A DNA stretch of 22,648 nt from CALZJC01 sp041574955. Lineage in GTDB: Bacteria > Acidobacteriota > Thermoanaerobaculia > Multivoradales > JAHEKO01. Made by a program: the position numbers and the translations under genes. Under the pieces are notes generated by a model. It was not told where the DNA came from, searched no databases, and saw only the letters and a program-made list of their open reading frames with translations. Of this stretch, positions 1-5,958 are shown in pieces (position 1 is the stretch's first letter; each line of letters opens with the position of its first letter). Location of the stretch: contig JBFGNS010000069.1 of the NCBI GenBank assembly GCA_041574955.1, positions 1 to 22,648 of the forward strand. The letters run 5' to 3'.

Positions 1-51
1 AGCGGGTGGCGGGCCGGGGGGCGGGCGGCCGCGCCGGCGGGGGCCCGGCCG

Positions 52-85
52 CGGCGCGCCCCGAGTCGTGGTGCGGGGCGCGCCG
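52..85 (-). terminator. GC-rich hairpin after the LolA-like gene
   Basis: A perfect 12-bp inverted repeat (52-63 with 74-85) encloses a 10-base loop at 64-73. It lies about 35 bases past the stop of the minus-strand gene ending at 121. No T-run follows on either strand, so it is not a classic intrinsic terminator. It could still act as a U-less terminator or protect the 3' end. Its role is inferred from position only. Confidence 0.4.
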
Positions 86-120
86 GGTCCGCTGGCTGGT
101 TGCAGTTCGGTCGCTACCGG

Positions 121-1008
121 CTACTCGGCGGCCTCTTCCTCGGCTGCCTTCTTCGCCGGCATGGCGAACATCTCGTCGCTCAGGTCGCCGGGGTTGACCA
201 CCACCTCTTCGATGGTGATCACCTGGCCCTGCGGCGCACCCTTGGGCTTGCTCTCGATCGAGTGCGGGATCATCAGGCCGCCGACCTCTTTGTAGTCGCC
301 AATGGTGGTCTCGATGTCGAGCTCCTGGCCCCGCATCGTGGTCTTGGCCTCCTGCCGGATCGGCACGAAGTGCTCGCTATCGAGGAAGTGCCAGCGCTGC
401 TCGCCGTCGGCGCGAGTCACCTTGAGCTTGTAGACCTCGGTGCCTTCGACCTCCTCCTTGCCGACCAGCTCGACGGTGTGGCCCTTGGCCTTCCAGTCGA
501 ACAGCTCGCCGTCGATGTCGGCCTGCTCCTTGAGCTGCCGGGCCTGGTCGGCCGGCATCTCTTCTGGGTCGGTCTTGCCCATGAACGGCATCAGCATCCA
601 GGCGGTCTTGCCGTCCGAGGCCTGCACTCCGGTCATCCCCTGGATGGTGAACTCCAGGCGGATCTTCTCCGGGCGCTGCATGGTCATCGTGAACGGCGCC
701 TCCATGCCGGGCCCCATCGCCATCTTGCCCTTGTAGCGGATCGCCTCGACGCTCTTCCAGGCATCCTTGCCGCCGATCGCTTGGTAGTGCGCCTCGAGAA
801 CCTCTTCCAGGGACTTGTCCGAGGCCATCGTCTCCTTGGCCTCGCCCATCGTCTCCTTGGCTTCGCCCATCGCCTCCTTGGCCTCGCCCATCGCTTCCTG
901 GGCCTCGCCCATCGCTTCCTTGGCCTCGCCCATCGCTTCCTGGGCGGCCACCGGCAGCACACCGCACAGCGCGAGAAGCGCGAGGACGGCAGTCGTCTTC
1001 CTGATCAT
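121..1008 (-). CDS. Secreted LolA-like protein with N-terminal heptad repeats
   Basis: A 295-residue exported protein, probably periplasmic or outer-membrane facing; no enzyme motif is seen. I chose ATG at 1008 because GGAGG lies 7 bases upstream; an in-frame TTG at 1014 is too close to that site. Residues 1-22 form a signal peptide ending in VAA. Residues 24-65 are six heptads of type EAMGEAK (the last degenerate). The rest (about 68-290) has the 'AIGG..AW' opening, long beta-strand pattern and 'SEHFVPIRQEAK' strand seen in LolA/LolB-fold outer-membrane lipoprotein-sorting-like proteins. It ends in a lysine/glutamate-rich alanine tail. A second protein of this fold lies at 4655-5491. The LolA-like fold is inferred by eye, and true lipoprotein carriage is not shown. 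Confidence 0.8.
   Translation of the reverse strand: MIRKTTAVLALLALCGVLPVAAQEAMGEAKEAMGEAQEAMGEAKEAMGEAKETMGEAKETMASDKSLEEVLEAHYQAIGGKDAWKSVEAIRYKGKMAMGPGMEAPFTMTMQRPEKIRLEFTIQGMTGVQASDGKTAWMLMPFMGKTDPEEMPADQARQLKEQADIDGELFDWKAKGHTVELVGKEEVEGTEVYKLKVTRADGEQRWHFLDSEHFVPIRQEAKTTMRGQELDIETTIGDYKEVGGLMIPHSIESKPKGAPQGQVITIEEVVVNPGDLSDEMFAMPAKKAAEEEAAE
814..939 (-). repeat. Tandem 21-bp coding repeat (six EAMGEAK-type heptads)
   Basis: Five near-identical 21-bp units (939 down to 835) and a sixth diverged one (834 to 814) encode EAMGEAK, EAMGEAQ, EAMGEAK, EAMGEAK, ETMGEAK and ETMASDK. They sit directly behind the signal peptide. The high DNA identity suggests recent slippage expansion, and the frame is kept because the unit is 21 bp. 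The peptide should form a charged helix. Confidence 0.9.
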
Positions 1009-1109
1009 CCGCAAGCCTCCATTGGATTTTGGGATCGTGAACGCCCGGCGGGAAGGAACCGGGCTCGTTTCCTCGACAGTTCTACGCTCAGAACGGCCGC
1101 AGGTTTCCC

Positions 1110-1115
1110 AGTATA
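1110..1115 (-). promoter_or_regulatory. Candidate -10 element (TATACT) for the LolA-like gene
   Basis: On the minus strand TATACT matches five of six -10 consensus bases and lies about 100 bases upstream of the ATG at 1008, in the gap between this gene and the VWFA gene. I find no convincing -35 box. The same hexamer precedes the gene at 7239. Confidence 0.4.
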
Positions 1116-1172
1116 CCGGCCGCGGGCCGGTTGCGGCTCAGGGGTAGTGGGTCGAGTTGACCCATTGCCGGC

Positions 1173-2330
1173 TCAGTAGTCGAAGTAGCCGGCGCGGCTG
1201 CGCACACGCGCGCCGGAGGCCTTGACCGCCACCTTGACGGCGTGCCAGCTGCCGTCGTTGCGAGCCTCGGTCGGGTAGTAGCCCAGTACATACTGCTCGC
1301 GCAGCTCACTCAAGATGGCGGCGAACGCCGGCGCCAGCTCCTCCGCGGTGTCGACGATCCGGACCGTGCCACCGCTCGCCTTGACCGCCTCGTGCAGCAG
1401 ACGGAACTCCTGGACCGTGCCCTCGCTAGCGCGCCAGCTCGAGGTGAAGTCGGGCTCTTCCCCATCCCCGTCGCCCAGGTGCACCCAGTAGATGAGCGCG
1501 CGGCTGGTGCGCGCCCGCTCCAGCACCTCGGCCATCGGCAGCACGCTGTGCACATCGGCGCCGTCGGAGAACAGCACCACCACCCGCCGCCCCTGACGGC
1601 CCTCCAGCCGTTGCAGGCCGAGCAGCAGGGCGTCGTTGAGCGAGGTGCCGCCGGTCGGCTCGATCCCGACCAGCGCCTCCGCCAGCTCGGCGGTGTCGTG
1701 GGTGAACGGCGTCGAGCGCAGCAGCCGGTCGGAGAACAGCATCACCGCCGCCTCGTCGAGCTCGCTCATGCCGTCGAGGAAGACGCGGGCGCCGGCAACC
1801 GCGGATTCCAGCCGGGGTCCCGCCATGCTGGCGCTGACGTCGAGCAGCAGCACGGTGGTCAGCGGCACGTCGCCGCGCTCGAAGGTGACGATGGTCTGGC
1901 GCGCGCCGTCGTCGCTGATGCGAAAGTCGTCGGCGGACAGGTCGAGCAGCCGCTCGTCGCCGCGGGTTACCGTGACGTACAGCTGCTGCAGCTCGACATC
2001 CAGCTCGTCGTCGACGTGCACCGTGCCGGTGGTCACCGCGGCGCGGGCGGTCGCGCCCGAGCGACCGCGGGCGATCACCTCGATCTTGTGCTCGACGTTC
2101 TCGTAGCCGAGGTCGAGCTTGAACCGCCAGGGCGGCTTCGCCAGCGTGCCGAGCGGCCGGCCGTCTAGCAGCAGATCCACCTGCACCGGCTCGTCGGCCT
2201 CGACGTGGAGCTGGACCTCGACCTCGCCGTACCCCACCTCGCCCGGCGCCGGCCGGTCGATCCACACCTCCACCGCCCCCGCGGCGGCGGCCGCCAGGCC
2301 GAGCGCCGCCAGCACCGCCGCCGCCTTCAT
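1173..2330 (-). CDS. VWFA-related domain protein (acidobacterial type), secreted
   Basis: A 385-residue exported protein of the VWFA-related type frequent in Acidobacteriota (TIGR03436-like). The start is ATG at 2330; this ATG overlaps the TGA of the upstream TPR gene (ATGA), so translation is probably coupled. Residues 1-19 are an alanine-rich signal peptide. About 20-100 form an Ig-like beta domain. About 110-155 carry the 'VTVTRGDERLLDLSADDF' strand that precedes VWA in this family. The VWA domain follows from about 158, with a complete MIDAS (D164-V-S-A-S168, then GGTS and FSDGAD), so metal-dependent ligand binding is likely. The C-terminus 'EQYVLGYYP...VRSRAGYFDY' is the typical family ending. 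The ligand is unknown. Confidence 0.88.
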   Translation of the reverse strand: MKAAAVLAALGLAAAAAGAVEVWIDRPAPGEVGYGEVEVQLHVEADEPVQVDLLLDGRPLGTLAKPPWRFKLDLGYENVEHKIEVIARGRSGATARAAVTTGTVHVDDELDVELQQLYVTVTRGDERLLDLSADDFRISDDGARQTIVTFERGDVPLTTVLLLDVSASMAGPRLESAVAGARVFLDGMSELDEAAVMLFSDRLLRSTPFTHDTAELAEALVGIEPTGGTSLNDALLLGLQRLEGRQGRRVVVLFSDGADVHSVLPMAEVLERARTSRALIYWVHLGDGDGEEPDFTSSWRASEGTVQEFRLLHEAVKASGGTVRIVDTAEELAPAFAAILSELREQYVLGYYPTEARNDGSWHAVKVAVKASGARVRSRAGYFDY

Positions 2331-3439
2331 CCGCCGGCCACCTCGTCGCCGGCCGACGCCAGCCCGGCCGTCAGCTGGCCGCGCCGCGCCGCCAGGTCTC
2401 CCGCCAGCTCGCGGCGCACCTCGGTGAGCAGCTCGACCGGCCAGCGCGTATACCGGTAGCGCGCCGACTCCCGGGCGTCGGCTTCCGGCATCCTCATCCG
2501 CTCGACCAGCTCGCTGGCCGCCCGGCGCTGGCGGGTCCGGTCCAGCAGAAGCGCGCGCTGCACCGCCAGGTGCGGCTCTCCCGGCAGCCGCTCGAGCCCT
2601 GCCGACACCAGCGCGAGCGCGGCCATCGGGTCGCCGGCGGCGATCGCGATCCCGGCCAGCTCCTGGTAGGCCAGCGCCAGAACCCACGCCGGCGGCTCGT
2701 CGGCGATCAGGCGCTCCATCTCGCGGCGAGCCCGCTCGGTCTCGCCCAGCCGTCCGGCACACAGCGCCAGTCGCAGCCGTACGTGAGTGTTGCCGGGTGA
2801 CACCGCCACCGCCCGCTCCAGGAACTCGAGCGCGTCGCGATAGCGGCCGAGCTTCTCGTAGCCCGCCGCCATGCCGAAGATCGCCGCCTGATTGGCCGGG
2901 TCGAGCTCGAGCGCGCGGCGGAACAGGCCGCTGGCGAGCCCCATCGACCAGCCCTCCTGCAGGTAGCCGGCGAAGCTGGTCAGGATGCGGCTCGCGACGA
3001 GCCGACCGTCGCCCCCGGGCGGCGCCTTCTGGAGGTAGAACTCGACCAGCTCCACGGCCATCGTGCGGGAGTGGTTGGCCAGCTGCCAGCGCCGCTCGCC
3101 GCGGTGCGCCAGGTAGGCGTCGTGGTGCAGCAGGATGACCGGCACCAGGACGTCCGGCTGCGCCTGCTCCAGCAGCTCGCCGACGACCGACAGCTTGAGG
3201 CGCCAGAACCCTTCGATCTGGCGCGGCGCGGGCGATCCGCCGAGCGCCTCCAGCTCGAGTGCGACGAGCCGCTCGACGGCGGCCTGCTGGTCGCCCGCCG
3301 CCACCTCCGCCAGCACCTGGCGGTAGCGGCCGGCGTAGCCGCTCAGATCCGCCGCCGGCGCCGCCACCACCGGTGCCGCGGCCACGAGCGCGGCCACGCA
3401 CCACAACCTGGCGCGCCCCGCTGTCCCCGTCATCGGCAC
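2327..3439 (-). CDS. Secreted TPR-repeat protein coupled to the VWFA gene
   Basis: About 370 residues. I prefer GTG at 3439 because AGGAGGG (3449-3455) lies 9 bases upstream; ATG at 3433 is 15 bases away but possible. The N-terminus is a signal peptide ending near VAAPAAD. The middle (about residues 165-290) shows helix-turn-helix units with TPR signatures such as 'FRRALELDPANQAAIFGMA' and 'LEFLERAVAVSPGN'. The C-terminal third is helical with another weak repeat. TPR arrays bind proteins, and the ATGA overlap with the VWFA gene suggests the two products are made together and may interact in the envelope. No enzyme motif is seen. Pairing of TPR and VWA proteins recalls Bat-type operons, but the usual Bat genes are absent. 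Confidence 0.82.
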   Translation of the reverse strand: MPMTGTAGRARLWCVAALVAAAPVVAAPAADLSGYAGRYRQVLAEVAAGDQQAAVERLVALELEALGGSPAPRQIEGFWRLKLSVVGELLEQAQPDVLVPVILLHHDAYLAHRGERRWQLANHSRTMAVELVEFYLQKAPPGGDGRLVASRILTSFAGYLQEGWSMGLASGLFRRALELDPANQAAIFGMAAGYEKLGRYRDALEFLERAVAVSPGNTHVRLRLALCAGRLGETERARREMERLIADEPPAWVLALAYQELAGIAIAAGDPMAALALVSAGLERLPGEPHLAVQRALLLDRTRQRRAASELVERMRMPEADARESARYRYTRWPVELLTEVRRELAGDLAARRGQLTAGLASAGDEVAGG

Positions 3440-3500
3440 CCCGAAAGTCCCTCCTCGGTCCAATCTACACCAGCGCCGCGGCACCGGCGCCGCAAAGCCG

Positions 3501-3506
3501 TAGAAT
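3501..3506 (+). promoter_or_regulatory. Candidate -10 element (TAGAAT) for the 3545 operon
   Basis: TAGAAT matches five of six -10 bases and lies 38 bases upstream of the ATG at 3545, in the divergent gap 3440-3544. No clear -35 box is seen at the usual spacing. It would drive the DUF2461, ArsC-like, LolA-like and CusF-like genes. Confidence 0.35.
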
Positions 3507-3544
3507 AGCGTGCTCGGCAGTTGAGGACCCCCAAGGAGGCTTAG

Positions 3545-4246
3545 ATGACCGGACCCGCAGGCAGCAAGGGCCACTTCCGGCCGGCGCTGTTCACCTTCCT
3601 CCGCCAGCTGGCCCGCAACAACGACCGCGCCTGGTTCGAGGCCAACCGCGAGCGGTACGAGGCGCACGTGCTGCACCCCGCGCAGCAGTTCATCTCGGAT
3701 TTCGCGCCGCTGCTGCGCCGCATCAGCCGCAACTTCAACGCCGACCCCCGACCCGGCAAGGGCACACTGTTCCGCATCTACCGCGACGTCCGCTTCTCGA
3801 AGGACAAGAGCCCCTACAAGACCTGGGTCGGCATCCAGTTCCGCCACAGCGAGGGCCGCGACGCCCACGCCCCCGGCTTCTACCTGCACCTGGAGCCGGG
3901 CCACATCATGGCCGGCGCCGGCATCTGGCACCCCGATTCGGCCGCGCTCGCCGGCATCCGCGACGCGATCGTGGAGGACTCCGCGCGCTGGCGACGGGTC
4001 ACCCGGGGCAAGCGGTTCCGCGAACGGTTCGAGCTCGGCGGCGACAGCCTCAGGCTCCCACCACGCGGCTACGATCCGGAGCATCCACTGATCGAGGACC
4101 TCAAACGGAAGGACTTTTTCGGCCTGTGCACGTTCACCCAGAAGCAGGCCACCGCGCCGGACTTCCTCGAGCGCTACGCCGAGACCTGCCGCGCCGGTGC
4201 GACGCTGGTGCGCTACCTCTGCCGCGCCGTCGGCGTAGCCTTCTGA
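3545..4246 (+). CDS. DUF2461 (TIGR02453-type) protein
   Basis: A 233-residue cytoplasmic protein with no signal peptide, matching the widespread DUF2461/TIGR02453 family in length and signature. Visible family marks are 'FLRQLARNNDRAWFEANR' near residues 18-35, 'IYRDVRFSKDKSPYKT' near 77-92, 'GFYLHLEPG' and a late 'DFFGLCTFT'. The biochemical function of the family is not established. The start ATG has a strong AAGGAGG (3533-3539) 5 bases upstream. It is the first gene of a plus-strand group; the selenoprotein gene starts 17 bases after its stop. Confidence 0.92.
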   Translation: MTGPAGSKGHFRPALFTFLRQLARNNDRAWFEANRERYEAHVLHPAQQFISDFAPLLRRISRNFNADPRPGKGTLFRIYRDVRFSKDKSPYKTWVGIQFRHSEGRDAHAPGFYLHLEPGHIMAGAGIWHPDSAALAGIRDAIVEDSARWRRVTRGKRFRERFELGGDSLRLPPRGYDPEHPLIEDLKRKDFFGLCTFTQKQATAPDFLERYAETCRAGATLVRYLCRAVGVAF

Positions 4247-4263
4247 GCCCCCAAGCCCCCAAA

Positions 4264-4611
4264 ATGCTCGAGCTCATCTGCACCCGCACCTGAGGCACCT
4301 GCCGCAAGGCGGTCGCCTTGCTCGACGAGCACAAGGTGCCGTACCGCTACCGCGACTACCGGCGCGAGCCGCTGTCGGTCGCGGAGCTGCGCCGGGTGTG
4401 CAAGCTGCTGGGCGCCCGGCCCGGCGAGCTGCTGCGCCGCCACGACCGCGTCGCCAGACAGTTCGGTCTGACCGGCGAGGAGCCGGCCAGGCGGCTGGTC
4501 GAGCTGATGGCCGAGCACCCCACCCTGCTGACTCGCCCGATCGGGGTGACCGGCGACCGGGCCGTCGTCGGCCGGCCCCCGACGCGGCTGCTCGAGCTGT
4601 CGCAGCCGTGA
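4264..4611 (+). CDS. ArsC/Spx-family selenoprotein (in-frame TGA = Sec10)
   Basis: Read through the TGA at 4291-4293, this is a 115-residue thioredoxin-fold protein of the arsenate reductase ArsC/Spx family. The start MLELICTRT is followed by U10-G-T-C13-R14-K-A. Against E. coli ArsC ('YHNPACGTSRN') the TGA aligns with catalytic Cys12, and R58 (LLRRH), R91 (LTRPI) and R104 (VGRPP) align with the three ArsC arginines. Length is normal for the family and the frame stays open to TGA at 4609. A SECIS-like hairpin follows the TGA. Sec10 and Cys13 make a UxxC redox pair. Likely role is arsenate or other thiol-disulfide/selenol reduction in the cytoplasm; the substrate is unproven. No Shine-Dalgarno site is visible, so coupling to the DUF2461 gene is likely. 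The alternative is a nonsense mutation, made unlikely by the exact position and the hairpin. Confidence 0.85.
4304..4321 (+). promoter_or_regulatory. Bacterial SECIS-like hairpin with GGTC loop
   Basis: GCAAGGC (4304-4310) pairs perfectly with GCCTTGC (4315-4321) around the loop GGTC (4311-4314). The loop begins 17 bases after the TGA at 4291-4293. Known bacterial SECIS elements sit inside the coding region just after the UGA, with an apical loop roughly 16-37 bases downstream and an early G; E. coli fdhF has a GGUC-containing loop at almost the same distance. The bulged U of fdhF is absent. It would bind SelB to direct Sec insertion. Confidence 0.8.
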
Positions 4612-4654
4612 GACGGCCGCCCGAACCGTGAACCTCTTCGACCAGGAGATCCGA

Positions 4655-5491
4655 ATGAGCTCTTGCCGATCGACCCCCTTCGCGCCGCGGCGCCGGCTTG
4701 TGACGCTGCTGCTGGTAGCGGCGACTCTCGCCACCGTCCCGGCACCGGCGACCCCCGGCGAGGAGAACCCGCCGGCGGCAGGTTTCGACCTCCAGGGCTC
4801 CGATGCGCGCGCCATCGAGATCGCCGACTCGGTGATGCGCGCGATGGGCGGCCGCCCGGCGTGGGACGCCACCCGCTACCTGACCTGGAACTTCTTCGGG
4901 CGTCGCCGCCACCTGTGGGACAAGCACACCGGCGACCTGCGGGTCGAAGGCACCGACCGCGAGTCGGGTGAGCCGTACCTGATCCTGATGAACCTGCACA
5001 CCGGCAACGGCCGAGCCTGGCGCGGCGGCGTCGAGCTCGAGGAGCCGACCGCGCTGGCCGAGATGCTCGAGCTCGGCGAGTCGGCGTGGATCAACGACGC
5101 CTACTGGCTGTTCATGCCCTACAAGCTCAAGGACACCGGCGTCACCCTGGCCTACGCCGGCGAGGGCGAGATGCTCGACGGCCGCGCCGCCGACGTTCTC
5201 GAGCTGACCTTCCGGGAGGTCGGCCGCACGCCCGAGAACCGCTACCGCGTCTACGTCGCTCGCGACAGCGGTCTGGTCGAGCAGTGGGACTTCTTCAGCC
5301 GGGCCGACGACGAGGAGCCGCGGTTCCGGATCCCCTGGCACGACTGGCGGCCCCACGGCGCCATCCTGCTGTCCGCCGACCGCGGCGAGAACGACCACAC
5401 CGACGTCGCCGTGCTGAGCGAAGTGCCGCGGGCGGCGCTCACCAGCCCGCAGCCGGTCGACTGGCAGGCGCTGCTGGCGAGCGCCGAATGA
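4655..5491 (+). CDS. Secreted LolA-like hypothetical protein
   Basis: A 278-residue exported protein. The start ATG at 4655 is chosen because AGGAG (4644-4648) lies 6 bases upstream; an earlier in-frame GTG at 4628 lacks such a site. The first 30 residues are a signal peptide (RRR, then a leucine/alanine/valine core). The mature part opens with 'DSVMRAMGGRPAWDATRYL', close in form to the 'AIGGKDAWKSVEAI' of the protein at 121-1008, then a series of beta strands ending in 'HGAILLSADRG' and 'VPRAALTSPQPVDW'. This fits a LolA/LolB-like fold, but no lipobox or catalytic residues are seen, so function is unknown. It starts 43 bases after the selenoprotein and its TGA overlaps the ATG of the CusF-like gene, indicating an operon. 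Confidence 0.82.
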   Translation: MSSCRSTPFAPRRRLVTLLLVAATLATVPAPATPGEENPPAAGFDLQGSDARAIEIADSVMRAMGGRPAWDATRYLTWNFFGRRRHLWDKHTGDLRVEGTDRESGEPYLILMNLHTGNGRAWRGGVELEEPTALAEMLELGESAWINDAYWLFMPYKLKDTGVTLAYAGEGEMLDGRAADVLELTFREVGRTPENRYRVYVARDSGLVEQWDFFSRADDEEPRFRIPWHDWRPHGAILLSADRGENDHTDVAVLSEVPRAALTSPQPVDWQALLASAE

Positions 5492-5901
5492 CCGCCGCCA
5501 CGGCGGCGCCGATACGGTGCCGGGTGGTCGCCGCCTGCCTGGCCTCGCTCGCGCTCGCGGTGCTGGCCTGCGGCGGGTCCGAGGCGCCGGCCGGCGGCGG
5601 CGAGCCGCCGACGGCAGCGCGGGTCTACCGCGTCGGGGCTCACATCGCGCGGCTGCCGACCGCCGCCGATCCGCTGCTCTACCTCGACCACGAGGCGATC
5701 CCCACCTTCGTCGGGCCGTCGGGCGAGGTCGAAGGCATGGCCGCCATGACCATGCCGTTCCAGCTCGCCGACGGCGTCTCCCTGGCCGGCTTCGCCGCCG
5801 GCGACCCGGTGATGGCGACGCTGCGGGTCGACTGGGCCGCCGGCCAGCCGGTGGTGGTGACGGCGATCGAGCCGGCCGCGAGCGGCGCCGGCGACCGGTG
5901 A
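5488..5901 (+). CDS. CusF-like copper-binding lipoprotein
   Basis: A 137-residue lipoprotein. ATG at 5488 overlaps the previous stop (ATGA). A signal peptide ends in a lipobox LAVLA-C28. The mature domain (about 45-130) resembles the small OB-fold copper-binding CusF family: H68, M84 and the hallmark M87-T-M89-P-F, then 'GDPVMATLRVD' and a final 'VVTAIEP' strand. In E. coli CusF the ligands are one His, two Met in MTM and a Trp; here the Trp position is methionine or shifted, with a small insertion between the His and the Met motif. It probably binds Cu(I) or Ag(I) in the periplasm and passes it on. Placement next to an ArsC-like gene hints at a metal or metalloid stress operon, which is inference. 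Confidence 0.78.
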   Translation: MTAATAAPIRCRVVAACLASLALAVLACGGSEAPAGGGEPPTAARVYRVGAHIARLPTAADPLLYLDHEAIPTFVGPSGEVEGMAAMTMPFQLADGVSLAGFAAGDPVMATLRVDWAAGQPVVVTAIEPAASGAGDR

Positions 5902-5903
5902 GC

Positions 5904-5929
5904 GGGAGCGCGCCCGCGCCGCCGCTCCC
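5904..5929 (+). terminator. Weak hairpin after the CusF-like gene
   Basis: A 7-bp inverted repeat (5904-5910 with 5923-5929) with a 12-base loop begins two bases after the CusF-like stop codon. No T-run follows. It may end the 3545-5901 operon before the promoter at 5946. Confidence 0.25.
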
Positions 5930-5945
5930 CGGCCACCGCCGGTGC

Positions 5946-5951
5946 TAAGCT
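5946..5951 (+). promoter_or_regulatory. Candidate -10 element (TAAGCT) giving a leaderless mRNA
   Basis: TAAGCT fits the TAnnnT -10 pattern and ends 7 bases before the GTG at 5959, the usual -10 to start-site distance. No Shine-Dalgarno site precedes the GTG, so transcription would start at or next to the start codon. No -35 box is visible. Confidence 0.4.
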
Positions 5952-5958
5952 GCCGGCC

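Noticed and set aside
1173..3404. One 743-codon frame spanning the VWFA gene and the TPR gene
   Set aside because: The part upstream of 2330 is low-complexity and out of frame with the TPR protein; the ATGA overlap at 2327-2330 explains the real layout.
4291..4293. TGA as a nonsense mutation or sequencing error
   Set aside because: Its position at the catalytic cysteine, the open frame on both sides and the correctly spaced GGTC hairpin all fit selenocysteine better, though it cannot be excluded without reads and the sel genes.
4318..4611. A 97-residue ArsC-like fragment starting at TTG
   Set aside because: It would lack the first beta strand and the whole active-site loop; the upstream in-frame ATG with TGA as Sec explains the complete fold.
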